The notes below the pieces were generated by a model. That model worked only from the letters and a program-made list of their open reading frames with translations. It was not told the origin of the DNA and did no database searches. Both the position numbers and the translations under genes were made by a program. This document shows, in pieces, positions 34,206-43,433 of a stretch of 64,000 nt of DNA. This stretch comes from Sinosporangium siamense. Its GTDB lineage: Bacteria; Actinomycetota; Actinomycetes; Streptosporangiales; Streptosporangiaceae. The stretch is taken from NCBI RefSeq assembly GCF_016863435.1, contig NZ_BOOW01000009.1, positions 171,285 through 235,284 on the forward strand, written 5' to 3'. How positions within the stretch are numbered: the stretch's first letter is position 1; each line of letters starts with the position of its first letter.

Positions 34206-35636
34206 GTGACCACCCGTCTGCAGAACTACATCAATGGTGGGTTCGTGGACGCCAAGAGCGGCCGGTTCTCCGAGATCATCGACCCCTGCACGGGTGAGCC
34301 TTACCTTGAGGCACCCATCTCCGGCCAGGAGGACGTCGACGCGGCATACGCCGCCGCGGCGGCCGCCTTTGAGAGCTGGGGCCGCACCACCCCCGCCGAG
34401 CGCGCCAACCTGCTGCTCAAGGTGGCCGACGCGATCGAGGCGCGGGCGGACGAGATCAACGAGGCCGAGTGCCGCAACACCGGCAAGCCACGCGCCCGCA
34501 TGGCCGAGGACGAGACCCCGGTCGCGGCCGACCACTTCCGCTTCTTCGCGGGTGCGGCGCGCACCCTGGAGGGGCCGACCGCGGGTGAGTTCCTCGCCGA
34601 CCACACCTCTGTGATCCGGCACGAGCCGGTCGGGGTCGTCGGCCAGGTCACCCCCTGGAACTACCCGATGATGATGGCGGTCTGGAAGATCGCCCCCGCG
34701 CTGGCGGCCGGCAACACGATCGTGCTCAAGCCGTCCGACACCACCCCCGTCTCCACGGTCAAGCTGGCCGAGATCCTGGGTGAGGTCCTGCCCGCCGGCG
34801 TGTTCAACGTCGTCGTCGGCGACCGTGACACCGGCGCGCTGGTCGTCGGGCACCCGGCCGCTCAGATGGTCGCCATCACCGGCTCGGTCGGCGCGGGCAT
34901 GGCGGTCGCCAGGTCCGCCGCCGACGACCTCAAGCGGGTCCACCTGGAGCTCGGCGGCAAGGCGCCGGTCGTCGTCTTCGAGGACGTCAAGGACCTCAAG
35001 GCGGCGGCCGAGGCCATCGCGGGCGCCGGGCTCTACAACGCCGGGCAGGACTGCACCGCGGCCTGCCGGGTGATCGTCCACGAGAGCATCCACGCGGAGT
35101 TCGCCGAGGCGCTGGCGCAGGCCGCGGCGGCGACCGTGACGGGCGACCTCGATAACGAGGAGGCGCTCTACGGCCCGCTCAACAACGCCGGCCAGCTCGC
35201 CCGCGTCGAGGGCTTCATCGAGCGCGCGCCGGACCACGCCAAGGTGCTGACCGGCGGCAAGCGGGTCGGCGACCGGGGCTACTTCTACGCCCCGACCGTC
35301 GTCGACGGGCTCCAGCAGGACGACGAGATGGTGCAGACCGAGGTGTTCGGCCCGGTCATCACCGTGCAGACCTTCAGCGACGAGGCCGACGCCCTGGCCA
35401 AGGCCAACGGTGTGAAATACGGCCTGTCCAGCTCGGTCTGGACGTCCGACCACGGACGTGCGATGCGGATGTCGAAGAACCTGGACTTCGGGGTTGTCTG
35501 GGTGAACACCCACATCCCGTTTGTTTCGGAAATGCCCCACGGTGGGTTCAAGCACTCCGGGTACGGCAAGGACCTTTCCGTGTTCGGTCTGCATGACTAC
35601 ATGAGAGTCAAGCACGTTATGCACTACATCGGCTGA
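34206..35636 (+). CDS. Gamma-aminobutyraldehyde dehydrogenase
   Basis: This NAD-dependent aldehyde dehydrogenase of 476 residues probably oxidises 4-aminobutyraldehyde, the product of putrescine oxidation, to 4-aminobutyrate. Catalytic residues are visible: Asn152 (TPWNYP), Glu248 (LELGGK) and Cys283 (NAGQDCTA). The HFRFFAGAARTLEG and LDFGVVWVNTHIPFVSEMPHGG segments are characteristic of the aminobutyraldehyde (Prr/PatD) group. The context, directly before a polyamine ABC importer and an amine oxidase, supports this. GTG start with GAGGAGG 6 nt upstream. Confidence 0.9.
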   Translation: MTTRLQNYINGGFVDAKSGRFSEIIDPCTGEPYLEAPISGQEDVDAAYAAAAAAFESWGRTTPAERANLLLKVADAIEARADEINEAECRNTGKPRARMAEDETPVAADHFRFFAGAARTLEGPTAGEFLADHTSVIRHEPVGVVGQVTPWNYPMMMAVWKIAPALAAGNTIVLKPSDTTPVSTVKLAEILGEVLPAGVFNVVVGDRDTGALVVGHPAAQMVAITGSVGAGMAVARSAADDLKRVHLELGGKAPVVVFEDVKDLKAAAEAIAGAGLYNAGQDCTAACRVIVHESIHAEFAEALAQAAAATVTGDLDNEEALYGPLNNAGQLARVEGFIERAPDHAKVLTGGKRVGDRGYFYAPTVVDGLQQDDEMVQTEVFGPVITVQTFSDEADALAKANGVKYGLSSSVWTSDHGRAMRMSKNLDFGVVWVNTHIPFVSEMPHGGFKHSGYGKDLSVFGLHDYMRVKHVMHYIG

Positions 35637-35665
35637 GGCCGACTGAGAAGAGAGACAAGCCTGGT

Positions 35666-36814
35666 ATGACCACTAACCAGGCGGGCGTGGGGGCGGCCGA
35701 TGCGGCTGCCCCCGTCGTTTCCGCAGTGCCCGCCATTGAACTCGACGGTGTCGTCAAGGAATACCCCTCCCATGGTGAGGTCGTCCAGGCTGTCAAGGGC
35801 GTCTCTCTGACGATCGCGGAAGGGGAGTTCTTCTCCCTGCTCGGCCCGTCGGGATGCGGCAAGACCACCACCATGCGGATGATCGCCGGGTTCGAGGATC
35901 CCTCGCGCGGCACGGTCAAGCTGCACGGCAAGGACGTCACGGACGTCCCTCCCAACAAGCGCGACGTCAACATGGTGTTCCAGTCGTACGCTCTGTTCCC
36001 CCACATGAACGTCTGGGAGAACGTCGCCTTCGGGCTGAGGCGCAGGAAGACGCCCGAAGCCGAGATCAAACGGCGGGTCGGCGAGATGCTGGAGATCGTC
36101 GACCTCACCGGCAAGGAGAAACGCCGGCCGCGTGAGATGTCCGGCGGGCAGCAGCAGCGGGTGGCACTCGCCAGGGCGCTGGTCAACCGCCCGCGCGCCC
36201 TCCTGCTGGACGAGCCGCTCGGCGCACTCGACCTCAAACTCCGCCAGGCCATGCAGACCGAGCTCAAGCGCATCCAGCGCGAGGTCGGCATCACCTTCGT
36301 CTACGTCACCCACGACCAGAGCGAGGCGCTCACCATGAGCGACCGCATCGCCGTCATGAACCACGGCCTGGTCGAGCAGCTCGCCGGGCCTCGTGAGATC
36401 TACGAGCGCCCGGCGACGGCGTTCGTGGCCGGGTTCATCGGCACGAGCAACCTGCTCAGCGGTCAGGTGGAGCGGGTCGACGACGGCTTCGCCGTACTCG
36501 ACCTCGGGGAGTGCGGGCAGGTGCTCGTGGCCGGCGCGCCGCAGAAGGCGGGCGAAAGGATCGAGGTCACCGTCCGGCCCGAGAAGATCACCATCTCCAC
36601 GGACAGGCCGAACGGCAGAGCCAGCGCGATCTGCGGCCAGGTGACGGATGTGGCCTACCTCGGGACCTACAACAGCTATGCCGTCAGCCTCTCCACGGGG
36701 GTGGAGGTCACGGTCTTCCAGCAGAACGCGCTAGACAGCAGCACCACGGCGGAGCGGGGCGACTCCGTCTGGTTGTCGTGGCAGCCGCAGCACTCGTACG
36801 CGATAGGAAGTTGA
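35666..36814 (+). CDS. potA: Spermidine/putrescine ABC transporter, ATP-binding protein
   Basis: PotA powers polyamine uptake. The 382-residue protein has Walker A GPSGCGKTTT near 60-69, the Q-loop VFQSYALFPHM, the signature EMSGGQQQRVALARAL (157-172) and Walker B LLLDEPLGALD, followed by a TOBE-type C-terminal domain. It is the first of four consecutive transporter genes after the dehydrogenase (29-nt gap). The first 20 residues are an unconserved Ala-rich tail. Confidence 0.93.
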   Translation: MTTNQAGVGAADAAAPVVSAVPAIELDGVVKEYPSHGEVVQAVKGVSLTIAEGEFFSLLGPSGCGKTTTMRMIAGFEDPSRGTVKLHGKDVTDVPPNKRDVNMVFQSYALFPHMNVWENVAFGLRRRKTPEAEIKRRVGEMLEIVDLTGKEKRRPREMSGGQQQRVALARALVNRPRALLLDEPLGALDLKLRQAMQTELKRIQREVGITFVYVTHDQSEALTMSDRIAVMNHGLVEQLAGPREIYERPATAFVAGFIGTSNLLSGQVERVDDGFAVLDLGECGQVLVAGAPQKAGERIEVTVRPEKITISTDRPNGRASAICGQVTDVAYLGTYNSYAVSLSTGVEVTVFQQNALDSSTTAERGDSVWLSWQPQHSYAIGS

Positions 36815-36822
36815 GAGCGCCC

Positions 36823-38073
36823 ATGGACCCCCGTATCGATCCCCCCTTTCTGCGTGGCATGACGCAGCGCCGGGCGATCAGCCGGCGCTCCGCCCTCAAG
36901 ATGGCCGGTCTGGCCGCCGCCGGCGCCGCCCTCAGCGGGTGCAGCATCCCCGGCCGAGGCGTGACGGGCACGGTGGCGAAGGCCGACGCGGTCGCCGACT
37001 TCTGGAAGGGCAAGCAGAAGAACGGCTCGCTGCGCTTCGCCAACTGGCCGCTCTACATCGACAAGGAAGGCAGCCGGTACCCCTCGCTGGAGCTGTTCAA
37101 GGAGGAGACCGGGATCTCGGTTACCTACCAGGAGGCGGTGCAGGACAACTCCACCTGGTTCGGCAAGATCCAGCCCCAGCTCGCCGCGGGGCAGGACATC
37201 GGGTTCGACCTCATGGTCATGACCAACAGCATCCAGCTCAACCGGGCCATCCAGCTCGGCTACCTGGTGCCGCTCGACCACAAGCAACTGCCCAACTTCG
37301 GCGGCAATGCCGCGGGCCGGGTCAAGAGCCCGCTGTGGGACCAGGGGAACGCCTACACGGTGCCGTGGGCCGTCGGCGTCACCGGCATCGCCTACAACCC
37401 GAAATATGTCGACGGGGAGATCACCAGCGTCCAGGAGTTGTGGAACCCGAAATACAAGGGCAAGGTCGGCATGATGCTCGACTCGCAGGAGGTGGCCAAC
37501 TTCGGCCTCTTCGCGACCGGCGTCGACCCCGACAAGTCCGCTCAGGCCGACTGGGAGAAGGCCGCAGCGAAGCTCAAGGAGCAGCGCGACCAGGGGATCG
37601 TCCGGAAATACTACGAGAACGACTACGTCGACGCGCTGGTGCGCGGCGACGTGTGGGTCACCATGGCCTGGTCGGGTGACGTCTTCCAGCAGATCGCCGA
37701 GGGGCAGGACCTCAAGTTCGTCGTGCCCGCCGAGGGCGGCACCATCTGGACCGACAACATGTGCATCCCGAAGACCGCGCGGAACCCGGTCGACGCGCTC
37801 ATGCTGATGGACTTCGTCTACCGGCCCGACGTGGCGCAGATGCTGGTCGAATACATCAACTACATCGCCCCGGTGCCCGCCACCAAGGAGCTCATCCTCG
37901 CCGACGCCGCCAAGGCCAAGGGAGAGGACAAGGAGAGCCTTGAGCAAATCGCGAACAGCCCGCTGATCTTCCCCTCCAGCGCCGACCAGGCCAAGCTGCG
38001 TAACTACGTGACGCTGACCAGCGAGCAGGAGAAGGTCTTCGAGGGCATCTTCCAACCGATCACGCAGGGCTAG
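36823..38073 (+). CDS. potD: Spermidine/putrescine ABC transporter, Tat-exported substrate-binding lipoprotein
   Basis: This 416-residue PotD/PotF-type protein has a twin-arginine signal (ISRRSALKMAGLAAAG) ending in a lipobox with Cys40 (ALSGCS), so it is probably exported folded and lipid anchored. The mature part shows LRFANWPLYIDKE, QPQLAAGQDIGFDLMVM and VPWAVGVTGIAYNPK, typical of polyamine-binding proteins. The start is ATG 36823, 8 nt after potA; ATG 36862 is possible and keeps the signal. Confidence 0.92.
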   Translation: MDPRIDPPFLRGMTQRRAISRRSALKMAGLAAAGAALSGCSIPGRGVTGTVAKADAVADFWKGKQKNGSLRFANWPLYIDKEGSRYPSLELFKEETGISVTYQEAVQDNSTWFGKIQPQLAAGQDIGFDLMVMTNSIQLNRAIQLGYLVPLDHKQLPNFGGNAAGRVKSPLWDQGNAYTVPWAVGVTGIAYNPKYVDGEITSVQELWNPKYKGKVGMMLDSQEVANFGLFATGVDPDKSAQADWEKAAAKLKEQRDQGIVRKYYENDYVDALVRGDVWVTMAWSGDVFQQIAEGQDLKFVVPAEGGTIWTDNMCIPKTARNPVDALMLMDFVYRPDVAQMLVEYINYIAPVPATKELILADAAKAKGEDKESLEQIANSPLIFPSSADQAKLRNYVTLTSEQEKVFEGIFQPITQG

Positions 38074-38075
38074 TC

Positions 38076-38927
38076 ATGAGACGCCTCACCCCCTATCTGC
38101 TGATCCTGCCCGGCGGGCTGTGGCTCCTGGTCTTCCTCATCGTGCCGCTGGTCTACATGGCCTCGGTGTCCACGATGGAAGGCGACGTGGTCAACGGGTT
38201 CGCCCAGACTTTCAACTTCGCCGGCTATCTCGACGCGTTCGGCGCCTACCAGACGCAGTTCCTGCGGTCCGCGGTCTACGGCCTGGCCGGCACGGCGATC
38301 GCCATTGCGCTGGCCTATCCGATGGCCTACTGGATCGCCTTCAAGGGCGGGTCGCGCAAGTCGACCTACCTGCTGCTGGTGCTTCTGCCGTTCTTCGTGT
38401 CGTTCGTGCTGCGCACGGTGTCGTGGAAGTTCCTGCTCGCCGACGACGGCATCCTCTTCGAGCCGCTCAAGTCGATCGGAGTGCTGCCCGAGGACTTCCG
38501 GGTGCTCCAGACCACGGTCGCGGTGGTCGGCGGGCTGGTCTACAACTATCTGCCGTTCATGGTGCTCCCGATCTACGTCGCCCTGGAGCGGGTCGACTAC
38601 CGGGTCGTGGAGGCCGCCTACGACCTCTACGCCTCACGGGTCGGCGCGTTCACCCGGATCGTGCTGCCGCTGTCGCTCCCCGGGTTGTTCGCCGGGGTGC
38701 TGATGACCTTCGTGCCGATGACGGCGGACTACGTCAACGCGGCCATCCTCGGCGGGCCGGACAACACGATGATCGGCAACATCATCCAGCAGCAATATCT
38801 GGTCAACAACGACTATCCGGTGGGCGCGGCCCTGTCGTTCACGCTGATGGCGGTCATGCTGATCGGCATCTTCGCCTACGCAAAGGCGCTCGGCACCCAG
38901 AACGTGCTGGAGGCGGCGGCCCGATGA
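38076..38927 (+). CDS. potB: Spermidine/putrescine ABC transporter permease (PotB-like)
   Basis: This 283-residue permease has about six membrane segments and the EAA-loop region VVEAAYDLYASRVGAFTRIVLP that contacts the ATPase. It starts 2 nt after potD and its TGA overlaps the start of the second permease. Substrate range is inferred from the cluster. Confidence 0.92.
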   Translation: MRRLTPYLLILPGGLWLLVFLIVPLVYMASVSTMEGDVVNGFAQTFNFAGYLDAFGAYQTQFLRSAVYGLAGTAIAIALAYPMAYWIAFKGGSRKSTYLLLVLLPFFVSFVLRTVSWKFLLADDGILFEPLKSIGVLPEDFRVLQTTVAVVGGLVYNYLPFMVLPIYVALERVDYRVVEAAYDLYASRVGAFTRIVLPLSLPGLFAGVLMTFVPMTADYVNAAILGGPDNTMIGNIIQQQYLVNNDYPVGAALSFTLMAVMLIGIFAYAKALGTQNVLEAAAR

Positions 38928-39745
38928 CGACACAGACTCTTCCCGGGAGGACGCGTAAGCCCAGGACAAGACTGGGCGACCGGCTCCTGCACATCTACGT
39001 CTGGCTCGTGCTCGCCTGGCTGCTCGCGCCGATCGCCGTCATGATCGCGTTCGGTTTCAACGACACCCAGAGCAAGTCCAACGTCAACTGGCAGGGCTTC
39101 ACCTTCAAGTGGTGGGGACACCTCGGCGACTATCCCGACCTGACCGGCGCCGTGATCAACTCGATCACGATCGCGCTGGCCGCCACCGCGATCACCACCG
39201 CCCTCGGCACACTCATCGGACTCGCGCTCGGACGCTACCGGTTCAAGGGCGCCGGCCCGATGAACCTCGTCATGTTCGCCGCGATCTCCTCGCCCGAACT
39301 GGTCATGGGCGCCTCGCTGCTCTCGCTGTTCGTCAGCGCCGGAGTGCAGACGGGCTACGTGACCGTGGTGATCGCCCACGTCCTGTTCTCGCTGTCGTTC
39401 GTCGCGGTCACCGTACGCGCCAGGGTCGTCGGGCTCGACCCGTCGCTCGAGGAGGCCGCCCGCGACCTCGGCGCCTCGACCTGGACGACGTTCTGGCGGG
39501 TCACCTTCCCGATGATCGCGCCGGGCGTGATCTCCGGCGCGCTGCTCGCCTTCGCCTTGTCCATCGACGACTTCGTCATCACGCAGTTCACCAGCGGGGC
39601 CACGACCACGTTCCCGCTGTGGATCTACGGCGCGGTGCGGCAGGGAGTGCCGCCGCAGGTCAACATCCTCGGTACGCTGATCTTCGCCGTCGGCGTCGTC
39701 ATCGCCATCACCAACTCGGTGCTGGCCCGCCGCCGCGTAACCTAG
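38924..39745 (+). CDS. potC: Spermidine/putrescine ABC transporter permease (PotC-like)
   Basis: This second permease has 273 residues and about six membrane segments, with the EAA loop SLEEAARDLGASTWTTFWRVTFP. The ATG overlaps the PotB stop as ATGA (38924-38927). A strong hairpin 5 nt after its stop probably ends the dehydrogenase-pot transcript. Confidence 0.93.
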   Translation: MTTQTLPGRTRKPRTRLGDRLLHIYVWLVLAWLLAPIAVMIAFGFNDTQSKSNVNWQGFTFKWWGHLGDYPDLTGAVINSITIALAATAITTALGTLIGLALGRYRFKGAGPMNLVMFAAISSPELVMGASLLSLFVSAGVQTGYVTVVIAHVLFSLSFVAVTVRARVVGLDPSLEEAARDLGASTWTTFWRVTFPMIAPGVISGALLAFALSIDDFVITQFTSGATTTFPLWIYGAVRQGVPPQVNILGTLIFAVGVVIAITNSVLARRRVT

Positions 39746-39750
39746 AGCCA

Positions 39751-39786
39751 CCGATGCCCCGCGCCGTCCGCGGCGCGGGGCATCGG
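39751..39786 (+). terminator. Terminator-like hairpin after potC
   Basis: A perfect 16-bp stem (39751-39766 with 39771-39786) has a TCCG loop. No T-run follows, a common situation in actinomycetes. Confidence 0.7.
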
Positions 39787-39926
39787 CATACCCACACCCA
39801 AGACTCCGGCAGTGAACAGGGAGGCGAGATCGGAATCAGGCGGGGGGAACCCGTGCGCGGCCGACCGGCGGCCACGCGATAGCGAAGAACAAGAGCTACA
39901 CCAAGCATCAGTTGGGAAGTGAAATT

Positions 39927-41321
39927 GTGGATCCGCTGAAGGCGCTTGCTGACGCGGAGCGCAAGCCGTTCTGGCTGGACAGTCCGGCCAGTCCCGAGCC
40001 GCTGCGGCGGCTTTTCGACAACACACGCGCCGACCTGGTCGTCGTCGGCGGAGGCTTCTCAGGGCTCTGGACCGCCCTGATGGCCAAGGAGCGAGACCCG
40101 TCCCTCGACGTGGTCCTGCTGGAAGGACGCAGGATCGGCTGGGCCGCCTCCGGGCGCAACGGCGGATTCTGCATGGCGACCCTCACCCATGGGCTGGCCA
40201 ACGGTCTCGACCGCTGGCCCGAGGAGATCGCGACGCTCGAACGGCTCGGCCGTGAGAACCTCGACGAGATCGAGGCGAGCCTCGCCCGCCATGACATCCG
40301 GTGCGGCTTCGAGCGCACCGGCGAGCTCCACGTCGCCACCGAGGAGTGGCAGCTCGACTCCATGGCCGAGCACGAGGACCTCGCCCGCGAGCTCGGGCAG
40401 GACCTCGTCGTGCTCGACGCGGCGCAGGTGCGCGCGGAGGTCGACTCACCCACCTATGTCGGCGGGCACTGGGACCGCAGCGGCGGGGCGATGCTCGACC
40501 CGGCCGGACTCGCCTGGGGCCTGCGTGAGGCGTGCCTCTCGCTCGGCGTGCGCATCTACGAGCGCACCCCCGTGAGATCCCTCCGCGACGACGGCGAGCA
40601 GATCGAGCTGCGCACCCCGCACGGATCGGTCCGCGCCGCGAGAGTGGCCCTCGGCACCGGGGTCTTCCCGCCCCTGCTACGCAGGCTCAAGCATTTTCTC
40701 GTGCCGGTCTACGACTATGCGCTGATGACCGAGCCGCTGTCCGCCGCTCAACTCGACCGGGTGGGCTGGCACAACCGGCAGGGCATCGGCGACTCCGCCA
40801 ATCAGTTCCACTATTACCGGCTTACCGAGGACAACCGCATTCTCTGGGGCGGTTATGACGCCGTTTACTACAACGGCGGTGCGATCCGCCCTGAATATGA
40901 TCAGAGAGACGAGACCTTCGTCACGCTGGCCCGTCATTTCTACACCACGTTCCCGCAACTCGACGACGTGCGCTTCACCCACCGGTGGGGCGGGGTCATC
41001 GACACGTGCAGCCGCTTCAGCGCGTTTTACGGCACCGCCCACGAAGGCCGCCTCGCCTACGCGGTCGGTTACACCGGGATGGGTGTCGGCGCGACGCGCT
41101 TCGGGGCCAACGTGATGCTGGACATGCTGTCGGGGGAGTCCACCGAGCGCACCCGGCTGCAAATGGTGAAGGACAAGCCCGTGCCCTTCCCGCCTGAGCC
41201 CGTCAGGTCGGGAGTGATCCAGTTCACCCGGTGGTCGATCGCTCAGGCCGACGCCCACCAGGGCAAACGCAATCTCTGGTTGCGCACCCTCGACCGGTTC
41301 GGCCTCGGGTTCGACTCCTAA
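39927..41321 (+). CDS. FAD-dependent amine oxidase (gamma-glutamylputrescine oxidase-like)
   Basis: This 464-residue D-amino-acid-oxidase-fold protein has the dinucleotide motif VVVGGGFSGLWTALMAKE near residue 36, the GRRIGWAASGRNGGF segment, and the C-terminal GYTGMGVGATRFGANVMLD typical of PuuB-type oxidases. In this cluster it most likely oxidises putrescine, or a gamma-glutamyl derivative, to the aldehyde used by the dehydrogenase upstream. No glutamylputrescine synthetase gene is present in the window, which favours a free amine or a synthetase elsewhere. I place the start at GTG 39927 with GGGAAG 7 nt upstream. Confidence 0.88.
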   Translation: MDPLKALADAERKPFWLDSPASPEPLRRLFDNTRADLVVVGGGFSGLWTALMAKERDPSLDVVLLEGRRIGWAASGRNGGFCMATLTHGLANGLDRWPEEIATLERLGRENLDEIEASLARHDIRCGFERTGELHVATEEWQLDSMAEHEDLARELGQDLVVLDAAQVRAEVDSPTYVGGHWDRSGGAMLDPAGLAWGLREACLSLGVRIYERTPVRSLRDDGEQIELRTPHGSVRAARVALGTGVFPPLLRRLKHFLVPVYDYALMTEPLSAAQLDRVGWHNRQGIGDSANQFHYYRLTEDNRILWGGYDAVYYNGGAIRPEYDQRDETFVTLARHFYTTFPQLDDVRFTHRWGGVIDTCSRFSAFYGTAHEGRLAYAVGYTGMGVGATRFGANVMLDMLSGESTERTRLQMVKDKPVPFPPEPVRSGVIQFTRWSIAQADAHQGKRNLWLRTLDRFGLGFDS

Positions 41322-41327
41322 GATCAT

Positions 41328-41366
41328 CGTACGGCATACGCCGGATTTGTTGGCGTATGCCGTACG
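41328..41366 (+). terminator. Terminator-like hairpin after the amine oxidase gene
   Basis: A perfect 15-bp inverted repeat (41328-41342 and 41352-41366) with a 9-nt loop begins 7 nt after the stop. Confidence 0.75.
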
Positions 41367-41489
41367 AGATGTAGTCGCTCGTCGGGTGCGGACTCCTACT
41401 AAAGGATTATCCGGGGTCCTCGAAATGTGTACATCGATTTGGGTCCCGGCGGTGAGGCCCGCCCCCGATCCGTGGCCGATCGTGGATAG

Positions 41490-42632
41490 GTGACCACAGC
41501 CACCAAACGCATCGACGCGCTCGACGTGCTCCGGGGTGTCGCCATCCTGGGCACTCTCGGCACCAATATCTGGATTTTCACCATGCCGTTCGGGGGTGGG
41601 GGGGAAGCGTCGGCGTTCGACGTCGAGTCGGTCCTGAGGTTCCTCGCCAACGGCAAATTCCTCGGCATGCTCACGCTGATGTTCGGCATCGGCCTGGAGT
41701 TGCAATATCGCTCGGCGCTGCGGCGCGGCATGCGCTGGCCCGGGTGGTATCTGTGGCGCTCCGCCCTGCTCCTGGTCGAGGGGCTCCTGCACTACATCCT
41801 GATCTTCGAATATGACGTGCTCATGGGTTATGCCGTGACGTCGGTCATCGTGGCCTACCTGGTCGGCCGCAGCGACCGCGCCGTGCGCGCCTGGATGACC
41901 ACTATGGCCGCCCTGCACCTGCTCATGATCGGCGCGGCGACCGCCGCCGCCTTCGCCGGAGGGACCGCGGCGCCCGACCTCGGCACCATCGGCACCATCC
42001 AGGGCACCTGGTTCGACCAGGTCATGACCCGGATCAAGGAGCCCTTCACCTATCGGATCGAGTCGGTGTTCATCATCCCGATGAGCATCGTGATGTTCCT
42101 CGCCGGATCCCGCCTCTACCGCGCCGGCATCCTGGAGAACTCCACCCGCGGTGCCGCCCTCCGCACCCGCGTCATGGTTGTCGGCCTCGGTGCAGGCCTT
42201 CCGCTCAACGTGGCCACGAGCTTCACCCACCCCGCACTGTTCCTCGCCGACCGCTACCTTGCCGCTCCGCTCGTCGCCGCCGGCCTCATCGCCCTCGTCA
42301 CGGCGGTAGTCTTCCGCCTGGGCGAACACCCCGGCGTCCTCCGCACGGCCCTCACCAACGTGGGCCGCACCGCCCTGACGTCCTACATGCTGCAGAACCT
42401 CGTGGCCGGCCTGCTCTGCTACTCCTGGGGCCTCAACCTGGCCGAGTCCCTGGCCTCCGCCCGCCCCTGGTGGGTGATAGGCGCCTGGACCGCCATCTGC
42501 GCCTTCCTCATGGTGTCCGCCACCCTCTGGCTACGCCGCTTCCCCCGAGGCCCCATGGAAGCCGCCTGGCAATGGGCCTACCTGAAGCCCCAGCCCAAAC
42601 GCCAGTCCCCCCGAGAGAAGATCCCGGCCTGA
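41490..42632 (+). CDS. DUF418 family membrane protein
   Basis: This 380-residue protein has about ten membrane segments. The N terminus RIDALDVLRGVAILGTLGTNI and the C-terminal half with TNVGRTALTSYMLQNLVAGL are typical of DUF418 proteins, which resemble membrane acyltransferases but have no settled function. It is probably monocistronic; the GTG start at 41490 has no strong ribosome binding site. The first helix carries an Asp-Arg pair like acyltransferase 3 proteins. Confidence 0.8.
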   Translation: MTTATKRIDALDVLRGVAILGTLGTNIWIFTMPFGGGGEASAFDVESVLRFLANGKFLGMLTLMFGIGLELQYRSALRRGMRWPGWYLWRSALLLVEGLLHYILIFEYDVLMGYAVTSVIVAYLVGRSDRAVRAWMTTMAALHLLMIGAATAAAFAGGTAAPDLGTIGTIQGTWFDQVMTRIKEPFTYRIESVFIIPMSIVMFLAGSRLYRAGILENSTRGAALRTRVMVVGLGAGLPLNVATSFTHPALFLADRYLAAPLVAAGLIALVTAVVFRLGEHPGVLRTALTNVGRTALTSYMLQNLVAGLLCYSWGLNLAESLASARPWWVIGAWTAICAFLMVSATLWLRRFPRGPMEAAWQWAYLKPQPKRQSPREKIPA

Positions 42633-42708
42633 CCCTGGTGCTTTTCGAGCTCCACGGTGCGGCGAGGAGCGAGGTCGATTCCCTGTCTCACCAGGGCATT
42701 CTGATGCT

Positions 42709-42795
42709 TGGCCTTTCGGTCTGCCGCGGGGTTGACTTTCGATCTGCCGACAGGTTGGCTTTCGGTCTGCCGTGGGGTTGGCTTTCGATCTGCCG
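42709..42795. repeat. Four tandem repeats of about 23 bp
   Basis: The unit TTGGCTTTCGGTCTGCCGTGGGG recurs with variations (TTTCGATCTGCCG alternating with TTTCGGTCTGCCG). It lies between convergent genes (DUF418 and carbonic anhydrase). Boundaries may be off by a base or two. Confidence 0.65.
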
Positions 42796-42839
42796 CCGCC
42801 GGACGCCCGGTCGTCCGGCGGGGCGGGAGGTCGGGAAGG

Positions 42840-43334
42840 TCAGGATTTGACCTCGCGGAGGTGGCCGGTGGTGACGTCGTAGACGAAGCCGCGGATCTGG
42901 TCCGTGTGGGGGATGAAGGGGTCGGCGACGATGCGGGCCACGGATTGGCGGACGTCCTCGTCAAGGTCGGTGAAGGCTTCGCCCGCCCAGTCGGGCTTGA
43001 TGCCGACCTCGTCCTGGATGGCACGTTTGAAGTCGTCGTCGGTGAAGGTGAGCATGCCACAGTCGGTGTGGTGGATCAGGATGATCTCGCGTGTGCCGAG
43101 GAGGCGCTGGCTGATGGCGAGGCTGCGGCGCTCGTCCGCTGTGATGACGCCGCCCGCGTTGCGGATCACGTGGGCGTCGCCCTCGGAGAGCCCGAGGATC
43201 GCATACACGTTGATGCGGGCGTCCATGCAGGCGACGATCGCCAGGCCCTTGGCGGGGGGGAGGGGCAGCGAACCTTTGTCGAAAGCGGAGGCATAGCTTT
43301 CGGCGTGGGAGAGGAGCGCGTCGGTGACACTCAT
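42840..43334 (-). CDS. Beta-class carbonic anhydrase
   Basis: This 164-residue zinc enzyme interconverts carbon dioxide and bicarbonate. Zinc ligands and the Asp-Arg dyad are visible: Cys36-x-Asp38-x-Arg40 in ACMDARI, and His89 with Cys92 in HHTDCGM. VIRNAGGVIT is also characteristic. I place the start at 43334 with GGAG 7 nt upstream; the longer reading to 43367 is rejected. A CCCTA-n8-TAGGG inverted repeat sits 40 bp upstream. Confidence 0.92.
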   Translation of the reverse strand: MSVTDALLSHAESYASAFDKGSLPLPPAKGLAIVACMDARINVYAILGLSEGDAHVIRNAGGVITADERRSLAISQRLLGTREIILIHHTDCGMLTFTDDDFKRAIQDEVGIKPDWAGEAFTDLDEDVRQSVARIVADPFIPHTDQIRGFVYDVTTGHLREVKS

Positions 43335-43373
43335 GCAAAACTCCGTTCGGTGGGATGCGCCCCCCATCGTTTC

Positions 43374-43391
43374 CCCTAATTACCTATAGGG
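43374..43391 (-). promoter_or_regulatory. Possible operator upstream of the carbonic anhydrase gene
   Basis: CCCTA and TAGGG flank an A+T-rich 8-nt centre (18 bp in all), in an otherwise GC-rich promoter region. It has the size of a dimeric regulator site. No regulator gene is adjacent. Confidence 0.4.
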
Positions 43392-43433
43392 TCAATGGGG
43401 AAACTCTCTGGGAATCCCCAAAAGATCCACACC

